In this document: in pieces, positions 1-8,571 of the stretch
How positions within the stretch are numbered: the first letter of the stretch is position 1
Layout of the letters: the number at the start of each line of letters is the position of its first letter
DNA from: JALHMI01 sp964598535
GTDB taxonomy: Bacteria > Planctomycetota > Planctomycetia > Pirellulales > PALSA-1355
Direction of reading: 5' to 3'
Assembly: GCA_964598535.1 (NCBI GenBank)
Contig: CAZRCI010000014.1
Location: 1-64,000 of the forward strand
Length of the DNA: 64,000 nt
Program-made: the position numbers and the translations under genes
Notes under the pieces: model-generated
Database searches by the model: none
Told to the model about the DNA's origin: nothing
What the model saw: only the letters and a program-made list of their open reading frames with translations

Positions 1-2935
1 CGGCCATGTCGACCGACGAGTTGGCCGGGGCCGCGGTAGATTGTGCCTGCGGCGCCGCGGCGGCAATAGGCTGCTTTACTTCAACCCGGCTGCCATATTC
101 GAGCACGGCATGATAGGCCAGACCGCGCGAGCACGTGCCCACCGCCGCCAGGCGGCGACCATCAGCCGTCGTGTAGTCGATCGCGGTTCGGGCCGTGGGC
201 GCCGCGAGCAAGCCGTCTTGCTGCTTGATTGCCGTGGCCGGTTGGCTGAGTCCGATCGGAGTCGGAAGTTCGCCGTGGCTGACTTCGAGGATCGCTTTCA
301 GCATCGAGACGAGCGAGCTTGCTCCCTGGGTATTGCCGAGTTGTGCGAGCGACGAGCTGATGAGCAGCGGATGCTGCCGGCCATCGCGGCCGTGAATGCT
401 GGCCACGGCGCGAATTTCCTCGGCAGTGGTTGCCGGATCGCTGAGCGCGTCGAGCTCCATGACCGCCACGTCCGAGGGCTTCACGCTGGAGCCGAACGAT
501 CGCTCCATCGCCAACTCCAGGGCTTTGCCCCAGGAGCTGTGGTCGTGCGCCGCGCCGACACCGCGCAAAATCGCGTGAATGCGATCGCCGTCGCGCTGGG
601 CATCGACCAGTCGCTTGAGCAGCAGCACCACGACGCCTTCGCCCGGCACGCAGCCATCGGCCGCGGCATCGAGCGGCGAGCGCGGCTGCCCCTTGGCCAG
701 GTCGCCTCCCAAGGCCAGGCTCTCGTAGATCGGCCACCCCATGCGGCGCTGACCGGCCGCGCAGATCATCATGTCGCAATCGCGGGCCAGCAGCATGTCG
801 ACGCTGATCGAGAGGGCCGCGAGACCGGAAGACTGGCCGGCGTCGATCGCGGCGGCGCCGCCCATCAGGTTCCAGGTCTTGCCGATGCGCGAAGCCAGCG
901 AGCTGGTGCTGAAGCTGCCGGTCTCGTCGATGAGCGCCGGCCAGGCCTTGAGCATGGCCTCGGCGTAATCTTTGCCCGCCTGCTTGGCGTCTATCGCGGT
1001 AAGTCCGCGTTTGGTGAGCAAGGCTTCGATGTGCCGCTCAAGTTCCGGAATTCGCAGTCCGAGTTGAAGTTGGAACGAAAAATCCCCACCGAACTCGGTG
1101 CCAACCACGACGCCCACATTTTCACGGTTGAAGGGCTTCTCGTCGTAGCCGGCGTCTTTCATGGCCTGATCGCTGGCTTCGAGCAGCATGAATTGGAGCG
1201 GATCGGCCTGCTGAACCTGCTTCGGAGGAACCTTGTGACGCTTCCAGTCGTATTCGAAGCCGTGAATGAAGCCGCCCACCAGCTTGTTCGGATCGGGCGC
1301 TGTGCCTTGAGCGGAACGAATGGCGATCGCGGGGTTCCAGCGATCCGTGGGGACCGGACCTTTCGGATCGGCGCCGCTGGCCAGCAAGTTCCAGAATGCT
1401 TGTGGATTCTCCGCGCCGGGCAGAACGCATCCCAGGCCGATGACGGCGATCGCCTGATCATCGCCGGAAAGAACATCTCGCGGCGGACCGGGCATCGCCT
1501 CGGCCAAGGCCCGGCTGGAATCAAGAAATTCATCCACGGCCACGTGCATGTTCAGGCCGCCGATGCCGAAAGCGTTGCACCCGGCGCGGCGTGGCTTGCC
1601 GTCGGCGCGGCGTGGCCAGGCTTGCGGGGCGGTGGGCACATAGACTGGTGAATTGGCCCAGTCGATGTTGGGATTGATTTGTTGGATATTGATCGCCGGC
1701 GGCACGGTTTCGTGATTGATCGCCAGCACGGCTTTGATCACGCCGGCGATGCCCGCCGTTTCGAGCGTGTGGCCGATGTTGGCTTTTACGCTGGTGATCG
1801 GAATCTTCTTGCCCGGCGGAAGGTGGCTGCCGAGGATCCCCTGGAGCGTGTTGAGCTCGGTCGCGTCGCCCAGCTTGGTGGCCGTGGCATGGGCTTCGAT
1901 ATAGTCGAGATCGCCCACGTCGAGACCATCGCGATAGGCGCGTTCCATGGCCTTCGTCTGGCCTTCCTTGCGTGGGGCCCACAGGCTTTTGCCTTTGCCG
2001 TCCGAGGAAACGCCCAGGCCGCGAACAACCGCCCAGACCTTGTCGCCATCGTCCAGGGCCCGCTTGAGCGTCTTCATCACAAGCGCGACATAGCCTTCGC
2101 CGCAGATCAGACCGTCGGCGTCCGCGTCAAACGGCCGGGTTCCCGTGGAGCTCATGGCTCGCGCGTTCGAGAACAGCACGAGCGAATCGCTCTTGCAGTC
2201 GGAGGCGCCGCCGACGATTGCCATGTCGACGCGGCCAAGCTGCAATTGCCGCGCGCCCAGCAGCATCGCCTGAAGCGACGACGCACAGGCCGAGTTGATC
2301 GCGACATAGGGGCCGTTCAAGCCAAACGCTTTGTTGATCGCTCCGGCGACGAGGCTCGCCGAGACGTCCGGAGTCTCGGCCGTGGGATGCGGCAGCGGAG
2401 CCCGGACGCGCGCGATGAGCTCGTCAATGACCGCTTGTTGTTCGTGGGTCGGTAGTTGCTGAAACGCGGGAACGCTGCGCAGAAATTCGGCGGCCTCGGC
2501 CATGCAGGTCGAGTAGGTGTGGTCGCCGGCCAGGGTGCTCCCCTGGGCATGTCCGATATAGACGCCCGTGTTGCGCAACGGAACGTTGAACGGATCCAGC
2601 CCGGCGTGCCGGAGCGCTGCGCCCGCCACGTCGCACATCAGCAGGTGGGCGATATCGACGCTTTCGGCCAGCTTGGGATCGATCGGCAGCCGGCTGCGGT
2701 CCACCGTGCGGCTGCTGATAATCGCGCCCAACTTGGAGTACGTTTTTCCGCGGAGGCCGACCTCGGGGTCGAAATACATGTCCTGGTCGAGACGGTCCGG
2801 CGGCAACTCGACGACAGCATGTCCGCCGTTGACGAGCATGTTCCAATACTGCTCGAGGTTATCCGCTCCGGGCAGGCGGCATGCCATGCCTACGATCGCC
2901 AGAGGGATTTGGTGCGGAGAGTAGCGGTCGGCCAT
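1..2935 (-). CDS. PfaC-like ketosynthase / chain-length-factor synthase, N-terminal part (runs off left edge)
   Basis: I translated this open frame by hand from the ATG at 2935; it stays open for 978 codons to the window edge. Residues about 12-430 form a beta-ketoacyl synthase with active-site Cys217 (context NSACASS), His349 (EAHATATKLGD) and His389 (KANIGHTLETAG). A second ketosynthase fold starts near residue 497 (AVIGLGCVLPGAENP). In it the Cys position is Gln701 (DAGQSSG), the first His position falls in MELDALSD (about 829) and the second is Asn868 (LGNTQGAS), so it cannot condense. A KS followed by such a CLF domain is the start of PfaC in PUFA synthases and related secondary-lipid synthases. 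After about residue 950 comes an Ala/Pro/Gln-rich linker, so more domains (DH in PfaC) are expected beyond the edge. It is the last visible gene of a minus-strand cluster with an SDR, hydrolase, acyl-AMP ligase and aminotransferase. The domain calls are firm; the product is not known. Confidence 0.88.
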   Translation of the reverse strand, partial: MADRYSPHQIPLAIVGMACRLPGADNLEQYWNMLVNGGHAVVELPPDRLDQDMYFDPEVGLRGKTYSKLGAIISSRTVDRSRLPIDPKLAESVDIAHLLMCDVAGAALRHAGLDPFNVPLRNTGVYIGHAQGSTLAGDHTYSTCMAEAAEFLRSVPAFQQLPTHEQQAVIDELIARVRAPLPHPTAETPDVSASLVAGAINKAFGLNGPYVAINSACASSLQAMLLGARQLQLGRVDMAIVGGASDCKSDSLVLFSNARAMSSTGTRPFDADADGLICGEGYVALVMKTLKRALDDGDKVWAVVRGLGVSSDGKGKSLWAPRKEGQTKAMERAYRDGLDVGDLDYIEAHATATKLGDATELNTLQGILGSHLPPGKKIPITSVKANIGHTLETAGIAGVIKAVLAINHETVPPAINIQQINPNIDWANSPVYVPTAPQAWPRRADGKPRRAGCNAFGIGGLNMHVAVDEFLDSSRALAEAMPGPPRDVLSGDDQAIAVIGLGCVLPGAENPQAFWNLLASGADPKGPVPTDRWNPAIAIRSAQGTAPDPNKLVGGFIHGFEYDWKRHKVPPKQVQQADPLQFMLLEASDQAMKDAGYDEKPFNRENVGVVVGTEFGGDFSFQLQLGLRIPELERHIEALLTKRGLTAIDAKQAGKDYAEAMLKAWPALIDETGSFSTSSLASRIGKTWNLMGGAAAIDAGQSSGLAALSISVDMLLARDCDMMICAAGQRRMGWPIYESLALGGDLAKGQPRSPLDAAADGCVPGEGVVVLLLKRLVDAQRDGDRIHAILRGVGAAHDHSSWGKALELAMERSFGSSVKPSDVAVMELDALSDPATTAEEIRAVASIHGRDGRQHPLLISSSLAQLGNTQGASSLVSMLKAILEVSHGELPTPIGLSQPATAIKQQDGLLAAPTARTAIDYTTADGRRLAAVGTCSRGLAYHAVLEYGSRVEVKQPIAAAAPQAQSTAAPANSSVDMA

Positions 2936-3155
2936 GATCGGTGATTCGCCAAATAAAGTGTTCGGTGGATTGCGGATTCACCTCCCTGCCTGCGGCACAC
3001 GCTGGCCGCGACTCGGTCCCTCCTTGGGCTTAGATTTTCAGTTGGCCGCGACGGTTACTTCGCGGTTCTGAAGTGCCTTCGCGACTGCGCCCCGCGAAAA
3101 TGCACTCGGGAATATCGTTGTGCCACCGGCTTCGCGCGGACGCCGGTCTGTGAAG

Positions 3156-4631
3156 TTAGGCTTTCAAGGGTTGGGGGGTGCGGTGTTCGGCAGCGCGATG
3201 GCTAACGACCACCTGCTGGAATGCCGACTTCAGTTCGCCCAGCCGCTGCTGTGTTCCTTGCACAACCAGACGTCCTGAATTGATGGATTCGTCGATGGAA
3301 AGTTCGCCGCAGGAGATCGCCCGGAATGTCGCGGCGCTCAGATGGAAGCCCGCGGCCACCGGCGTCGGTAGCCCCGGCTCGGCGCTGGTCACGCGCCCTG
3401 CGGAAATATGCAACTGCCACTGGCCGCCGCCAGCGCCTGTAACCTGCAAGGCCACGGGGACATCGCCGCTGGACGTGGGAGAGGTCCCCAGCAAGGGCTG
3501 CAAATGTTCGGCCACGTTGCAGGCGGGCGCCGGACGCTCGTGGCGGGGAGCAATGAAGTTCCGCTCCACCGGGTAGCGCGACACGCTCATCAACACGTCG
3601 TACGTCATCTTGGGCGACGGCAAGTGCGGAAGGGCGGCCCGCGTGTTGGTCAGGTCGAACTTCGGGTCATCACGCCAGTGCGATTGGTAGATGGTCATGT
3701 ACTCGTAGAACAACGCTTCGAGCGCCTGGAGCTCGGATTCGGAGATCGTCGTCGCCAATTGCTTTGGATAGTGCCGTTGGATGGCCTCGGCCACGACCCG
3801 CTGGATCTCGACGACCGGCACCGGGTCGGCCGATGCCAGATGATAGGTGTTGCCGTGATGCTCCGGACGCGTGACCAGTTGCACGATTGCTTGGGAGAGC
3901 CAATCCACCGGTACGAGGTTCTTGCCCTCGTCTCCCTTCAGACCAAGCTTCGAGTAGAACCGTTCATTCATCTGAGCCACGGGAATCCGGCCGGCCATGG
4001 TGTGCGCGAGTTGCAGCGGCAGATAAAACCCATGGAAGCTTGTCACGTAGCCCGACTTCGAGTCGCCCACGACGCTGGCCGGGCGATAGAACGTGCGTTG
4101 CTCGAGAAAGTCAGCCGATCGGATGAGCTTCTCGGCGGCGAGCTTGCTTTGTTCGTAGACGTTGCCCAGCGTCTGGCCGACGTCGATGTCGCTCTCCAGG
4201 ATTTTTCCCTGCCGGAGTCCACAGATGTAAGCCGTGGAGACCTGGTGGAAGTGGCGAATGCCTGTCCGCCGGCAAAGTTCGAGCAGGTGCTTGGTTCCTT
4301 CGACGTTCGTGCGGAAGGGTTCGCCGCGTTTGTCTTCGCGAAACGTCATACTCGCCGCACAGCTCAGAATGCTGTCGCAGTGCGCCGAGATCCAGGCACG
4401 CTGGCCGGCGTCCGGAACCACGTCGTCGTGACAAAGATCGCCCTCGATGACTACCGGGCGCGGAAGTGAGCGGCCGGCCTCCTGTTCCCAGTAGCCCATG
4501 ATGCCGTCGAGCGTGGCAGGACCCTTGCCCGGACGAACCATAGCGGCCACGGGAACTTCCGCAGCCAAGAGATCGCGCAGCAAATGGCGACCTACGAGTC
4601 CGGTCGATCCTGTCAGCAAGATGTACGACAT
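3156..4631 (-). CDS. Thioester-reductase-like extended SDR with C-terminal SCP2-like domain
   Basis: A 491-residue protein starting at MSYILLTG (ATG 4631); the frame is open upstream to 4721 but that stretch does not look like protein. The Rossmann motif GSTGLVG is at residues 8-14. The catalytic set Ser132, Tyr159 and Lys163 (VYEQSK) marks an active extended short-chain dehydrogenase of the NAD_binding_4 (male sterility/thioester reductase) type. These enzymes reduce carrier- or CoA-bound acyl thioesters to aldehydes or alcohols, although some act on other substrates. The last 100 or so residues resemble a sterol carrier protein 2 fold that could hold a lipid chain. It lies between the MBL hydrolase and the KS-CLF synthase on the same strand, so reductive release or reduction of the chain is a reasonable role. 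The SCP2 assignment rests on pattern only and is less sure than the SDR call. Confidence 0.75.
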   Translation of the reverse strand: MSYILLTGSTGLVGRHLLRDLLAAEVPVAAMVRPGKGPATLDGIMGYWEQEAGRSLPRPVVIEGDLCHDDVVPDAGQRAWISAHCDSILSCAASMTFREDKRGEPFRTNVEGTKHLLELCRRTGIRHFHQVSTAYICGLRQGKILESDIDVGQTLGNVYEQSKLAAEKLIRSADFLEQRTFYRPASVVGDSKSGYVTSFHGFYLPLQLAHTMAGRIPVAQMNERFYSKLGLKGDEGKNLVPVDWLSQAIVQLVTRPEHHGNTYHLASADPVPVVEIQRVVAEAIQRHYPKQLATTISESELQALEALFYEYMTIYQSHWRDDPKFDLTNTRAALPHLPSPKMTYDVLMSVSRYPVERNFIAPRHERPAPACNVAEHLQPLLGTSPTSSGDVPVALQVTGAGGGQWQLHISAGRVTSAEPGLPTPVAAGFHLSAATFRAISCGELSIDESINSGRLVVQGTQQRLGELKSAFQQVVVSHRAAEHRTPQPLKA

Positions 4632-4841
4632 AAGACGGCTGAGCCTCGATTCGAGTTTGGTACACGAACGCCGCTCATCGACAGCATGGACCCTTAGGCC
4701 CCCGACAGCGGCGCAAGTCACGATTCTAGCTGGGTCCTAAAATAACGTCAACCTGGCGGAAATGAGCAAAATACGTGGAGTGCGTTGCAGGTCTTGGATG
4801 CGTTGAGTTTGGGGACAGCGCCATCTTTTCGGGGGGGGCGC

Positions 4842-5690
4842 CTATTGGCGAGCGATGGGGTCCACGGGGACGAATTCTCGCTTTGCGTCTCGTGCGACTT
4901 GGCTGATGCTTATCCGTGGATCATGGTTCCATAAGATCCACCACTGACCATCGGCGGCTCTGCCAAGCAGGTCGGGCTTGCGGCGCCGCGTGTCCAGCGG
5001 ATACGTGTCGTAGGACAAGTGCCACATTCGCCGTAGGTGGATCGTCGAAGGGCAGATGTCGCCCAGATACGCCGCGGTTTGGCCTCCTGATTCAAAGTAC
5101 AGGGCCATGTGCCCGCGCGTATGACCACCTGTAATTTCGCAACGAAGCCCGGGCACGATCTCTTGTCCATCGTCCACGACGTGCATCAGGCCCGCTTCGT
5201 AAAGCGGCAGGATGTCTTCGGTCGGGTAGGCGGTTTCCAGCTCGGGGGCTGCCCCCGTGGCGTCCTCCCATTCAAGACGACCGACAATATGCCGTGCCCG
5301 TTGGAAGATGGGGATCCGGCGGCGCTGGGCGTTGAAGCGCGTCGCTCCGCATACGTGGTCGAAGTGCAGATGGCTGAATACGACCGTATCGATGTCGTCC
5401 GGCTCGACGCCGATCGCGGCCAGGCTGGCAAGCAGCGGCTCGCCGTCTTCCATCTGATAGAAACGGCGATCGAGCGGCGAGAACTTACCGCCGTATCCGG
5501 TGTCGATCAGTACCGTATGCTTGCCGTCGCGCGCTAGCACGCAGTTGTTCGCGCACTGGATCCGGTTCAGCGCATCCGGCGGCGCGACGTTCTTCCAGAT
5601 GGTGCGCGGCACGACGCCGAACATCACACCGCCATCGAGCCAGAAAAGTCCCCCGTTCAGCGAGTCGAGTTGCCAGTTTCCGAGTTGCAT
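4842..5690 (-). CDS. Metallo-beta-lactamase-fold hydrolase
   Basis: A 282-residue protein without a signal peptide, so probably cytoplasmic. The zinc motif HLHFDH is at residues 107-112, followed by the later ligands in GHTRGHM and LGDICPS. The overall pattern, including the early DTGYGG strand, is that of the MBL family containing lactonases and thioester hydrolases. It lies 56 bp downstream of the acyl-AMP ligase and 210 bp upstream of the SDR gene, on the same strand. In this setting an editing or releasing thioesterase, or a lactonase, is possible, but the sequence does not decide the substrate. No strong ribosome binding site precedes the ATG. Confidence 0.75.
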   Translation of the reverse strand: MQLGNWQLDSLNGGLFWLDGGVMFGVVPRTIWKNVAPPDALNRIQCANNCVLARDGKHTVLIDTGYGGKFSPLDRRFYQMEDGEPLLASLAAIGVEPDDIDTVVFSHLHFDHVCGATRFNAQRRRIPIFQRARHIVGRLEWEDATGAAPELETAYPTEDILPLYEAGLMHVVDDGQEIVPGLRCEITGGHTRGHMALYFESGGQTAAYLGDICPSTIHLRRMWHLSYDTYPLDTRRRKPDLLGRAADGQWWILWNHDPRISISQVARDAKREFVPVDPIARQ

Positions 5691-5746
5691 GATCGAGCTC
5701 GTTGCGGCGAGGCCGCGGCGACACTCGCGGGTCGCCCAGCGTTAGG

Positions 5747-7210
5747 CTAAGGGAGTTGGTCGCGAAGAATCTTGCCGGCGGCCGAACGAGGCAACGCATC
5801 GAGCGGCAGGATCCGCTCGGGACGCTTGTAATAAACGAGGTGTTTTTCGCAGTGAGCCCGGATGACCTGCACGTCGAGCGTGCCATCGACGACAACCGCC
5901 GCCTTGATGAATTGACCGCCGCTCTTGCGCGAGCCTGCGTAGACCTTCACCTCGACCACGCCGGGAATCGACGCGATCACCTCCTCGACTTCCAAGGGAA
6001 TGACCTTCAGTCCCTCGACGTTGATGACCTCGGCCTCTCGGCCCAGCAGATGGATCCGTCCCGCTTCGTCGATGCGCGCGAGGTCGCCCGTCTCGAACCA
6101 GCCATCGCCGAGCAGCTCGCGATCGACGCCGTCGGCGCCCAGGTAGCCGGCCATCATCGAGCTCGACCGAATGAAAAGACGTCCCACGTCCGGCGTCGCG
6201 CTGACTTGCTCGGCGTGCGGACGAACCTGGGCTTCGACTCCCTGCATGGCGGGGCCGACGCAGCTCCCGGCGACTTGCGCGTCGCCGGCCGGGGCCACCG
6301 TGATCCCGCCGGTCTCGGTCGTGCCGTACAACGGTCGCACGCGAAGGCTCGTTTTCGCGGCGAAACGTTCGGCCGTGCGCTCGGAGAGCGGCGAGCCGGC
6401 GGAAAGCACCGTCTTCACCGTGCCGCGCAACTGGTCTGCGCCGCCGAAGAGCAACACGTCGAGCATGGCTGGCACGGCGGGAACGATCGTGACACGCTGC
6501 TCGCTCACGCCTTGCAGCACTTTGCTGGCCGCGAACGACCGCATCGAGACGACCGAGGCTCCGCTCAGGAGCGGCACCATCACGCACATGCCGTAGGCAT
6601 AGGCGTGACACATCGGCGCAATCGCCAGGATGGTGTCCTCCGCGGTAACGCCGATCGTTTCAATATAGTGCCGTGCTTCCTCGGTCGCGGCAAAACCGGG
6701 CCGTACCGCAACCTTGGGAACGCCCGTCGTGCCCGAAGTGGGGTGCAACGGAACCGATGGCAAGCGGCTATAGCCCTGGCTGAAGCCCGGCAGCGTGGGA
6801 CGTACCTTGGCCGCGCCGAGTTGCAGCCAGTCTCCGGCGGACAAAGCCGCGATCGGGAGCTCCTCGGCTTCCAGCTCCGCGAGCGGACACTCGTCGCTCA
6901 GAATCAAGCCTGCTCCGAACTTGAGCGCGGTGCGCTTGAGCTCCGCGGCCGGCGTGCGGGCATGAACCAACAGCGGCGCTCCGCCCACGGCCAGCACGGA
7001 TACCAGCGCCGTGACAAACTGCGGCCCGTTGCTGATCGAAATGACAACGCGTTCGCCAGGCGCCAATCCCAGCGATGTTAGGCGTTCGGCGAGTTGTCCA
7101 CGGGCAATGTGAAAGTCGTCCGCCTCGACCGTTCGGCCGGCGTCCAAATCGACAAACCGGCCGCGATACCGAGCGGCGGCATCCAGAATCGGTTGCGGAG
7201 AAAGGTCCAT
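5747..7210 (-). CDS. Acyl-AMP/acyl-CoA ligase (ANL superfamily)
   Basis: A 487-residue adenylate-forming enzyme. The phosphate-binding motif PTSGTTGVPKV is at residues 157-167, the A5 motif is YGTTETGG, the hinge region reads GWFETGDLARID, and the catalytic lysine sits in PRSAAGKILRDQ at the C-terminus, so it should be active. It activates a carboxylic acid as acyl-AMP and passes it to CoA or to a carrier protein. At 487 residues it is slightly shorter than typical long-chain acyl-CoA synthetases and close to benzoate-CoA-ligase-like members. The start is ATG 7210; a GTG lies one codon upstream at 7213. Only 5 bp separate it from the aminotransferase stop, so the two are surely co-transcribed. 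It probably loads the starter acid for the downstream synthase (inference). Confidence 0.85.
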   Translation of the reverse strand: MDLSPQPILDAAARYRGRFVDLDAGRTVEADDFHIARGQLAERLTSLGLAPGERVVISISNGPQFVTALVSVLAVGGAPLLVHARTPAAELKRTALKFGAGLILSDECPLAELEAEELPIAALSAGDWLQLGAAKVRPTLPGFSQGYSRLPSVPLHPTSGTTGVPKVAVRPGFAATEEARHYIETIGVTAEDTILAIAPMCHAYAYGMCVMVPLLSGASVVSMRSFAASKVLQGVSEQRVTIVPAVPAMLDVLLFGGADQLRGTVKTVLSAGSPLSERTAERFAAKTSLRVRPLYGTTETGGITVAPAGDAQVAGSCVGPAMQGVEAQVRPHAEQVSATPDVGRLFIRSSSMMAGYLGADGVDRELLGDGWFETGDLARIDEAGRIHLLGREAEVINVEGLKVIPLEVEEVIASIPGVVEVKVYAGSRKSGGQFIKAAVVVDGTLDVQVIRAHCEKHLVYYKRPERILPLDALPRSAAGKILRDQLP

Positions 7211-7215
7211 CACTC

Positions 7216-8571
7216 TTAGGCCAACAGCACGGCACGTGCCGCGTCTTCGACACGTTCCAGCACGGTGGCAATATCCTCGTGCGAGTGGGCGGTCGAGAGG
7301 AACATCGGCTCGAATTGGTTCGGGTGAAAGAACACGCCCGAGCGTTGAAGTTGATGCTGGAAACGGATGAACTTTTCGAAATCGCAGTGCTGACGAACGT
7401 CGCGGTAGTTGAGTAGCGGACCCACGTCATCATGCGTCAAGAACACCGACAGCATGGGGCCGACATACTGCACCTGGTGCGGAACGCCGAGCCGCGACAG
7501 GATCTCGTCGATTCCCGATCCAAGCTGTGTCGAGACGCTTTCGAGATGGCTGTAAATCGCCTCGCCGTCGCGGTGCATTTCGTCCAGTACGGCGTCTGCC
7601 GCCGCCATGACCATAGTATTGCCGGAGTACACACCGCCGTGGAACAGCTTGCCTTCGACGATCGACTGCATGATTTCACGGGTGCTGCCCAACGCCGAGA
7701 TCGGGAAGCCGCCGCCGAGCGCTTTGCTGAGGATGGTGATGTCGGCTTCCACGCCATAGCGCTGTTGAGCTCCCCCCGAGGCCACGCGCATGCCGGTGAT
7801 GACTTCATCGAAGATCAGCAGGGCCTCGTGTTCTTTCGTCAAGGCGCGGACCACGTCCAGATAGTCGGCCTCGGGGGCAATGACGCCGCCGTTGCCCATG
7901 ACCGGCTCCATGATCACCGCGGCAACCTGGCCCTCGTGATCCTTCAGGCATTGTTCAAACGCCTCGGGCGAATTCCAGCGGCAGACCAGAACATCGTGCG
8001 GCGCGCCGTTCATGCCCAACGTTCCGGGCAGCGCGGGGCCGTAAGGTCCCTCCGGCAGTTGCTCGATCGGCGCGTGATACCGATGGAAGATGTTGTCGCT
8101 CGAGCCGTGGTAGTGCCCTTCAAAGGCAATGATGTATCGCTTGTTGGTGAAAGCCCGCGCCAGCCGCAAAGCCGCGACGATCGCCTCGGTGCCGGTGCTC
8201 GAGAAACGCAACAGCTCGATGTGCGGGAACAGGCCTTTGACCTTCTCGGCCACGCGCACGGAAACTTCCGCCGGAAACCCAAGCTGCGTGCCGCTCTCGG
8301 TTATCTGTCGGACCACGGCCTCGATGATCGCGGGCGGCCGGTGACCGAAGATGAGCGGGCCGTACGCCATGTTCAAGTCGATATACGACTGTCCATCCAC
8401 ATCCCAGATCCGCGATCCCTCGCCGCGCGTCGCCACCAGCGGCAAGTGATAGGGGAGCACCCGCATTGTGCTATTGTCGCCACCGGCAATGCTGTGTCGG
8501 GCGCGGGCAAGCATCCGCTCCGAGCCGGTGGCCACATTTTCCAACACTTTTCCGTTCGTGAGCTGCGTCAT
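7216..8571 (-). CDS. Class III PLP-dependent aminotransferase, glutamate-1-semialdehyde aminomutase-like
   Basis: A 451-residue fold-type I aminotransferase. The Schiff-base lysine is Lys283 (ILSKALGGG), the PLP-ring aspartate is Asp255 (IFDEVITGMR), and the phosphate-binding STGTEA is at residues 125-130; FEGHYHGSSDN is also typical of the GSA-aminomutase branch. Stand-alone relatives of this kind occur in lipopeptide and polyketide pathways, where they put an amine on an aldehyde or beta-keto group. A housekeeping HemL role is less likely because it heads a cluster with an acyl-AMP ligase, SDR and KS-CLF synthase rather than heme genes. It is the first gene of that cluster, and three 19-bp-spaced direct repeats lie just upstream of its start. 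The start is ATG 8571; no strong Shine-Dalgarno is visible. Confidence 0.82.
   Translation of the reverse strand: MTQLTNGKVLENVATGSERMLARARHSIAGGDNSTMRVLPYHLPLVATRGEGSRIWDVDGQSYIDLNMAYGPLIFGHRPPAIIEAVVRQITESGTQLGFPAEVSVRVAEKVKGLFPHIELLRFSSTGTEAIVAALRLARAFTNKRYIIAFEGHYHGSSDNIFHRYHAPIEQLPEGPYGPALPGTLGMNGAPHDVLVCRWNSPEAFEQCLKDHEGQVAAVIMEPVMGNGGVIAPEADYLDVVRALTKEHEALLIFDEVITGMRVASGGAQQRYGVEADITILSKALGGGFPISALGSTREIMQSIVEGKLFHGGVYSGNTMVMAAADAVLDEMHRDGEAIYSHLESVSTQLGSGIDEILSRLGVPHQVQYVGPMLSVFLTHDDVGPLLNYRDVRQHCDFEKFIRFQHQLQRSGVFFHPNQFEPMFLSTAHSHEDIATVLERVEDAARAVLLA

Noticed and set aside
1..1450. Second ketosynthase as a KSQ loading domain of a modular PKS
   Set aside because: KSQ domains keep the two histidines and sit at the N-terminus; here both histidines are lost and the domain follows an active KS, as in chain-length factors.
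41..1651. Long plus-strand open frame (536 codons)
   Set aside because: It is the antisense shadow of the KS-CLF gene, whose minus-strand translation shows conserved ketosynthase motifs throughout.
2424..2846. Minus-strand frame with its own ATG inside the synthase
   Set aside because: It is out of frame with the ketosynthase and its sequence is Arg-rich and low in information.
7216..8571. Housekeeping hemL (glutamate-1-semialdehyde aminomutase)
   Set aside because: The family is right, but the context with acyl-AMP ligase, SDR and KS-CLF favours a pathway-specific aminotransferase; hemL is not excluded.
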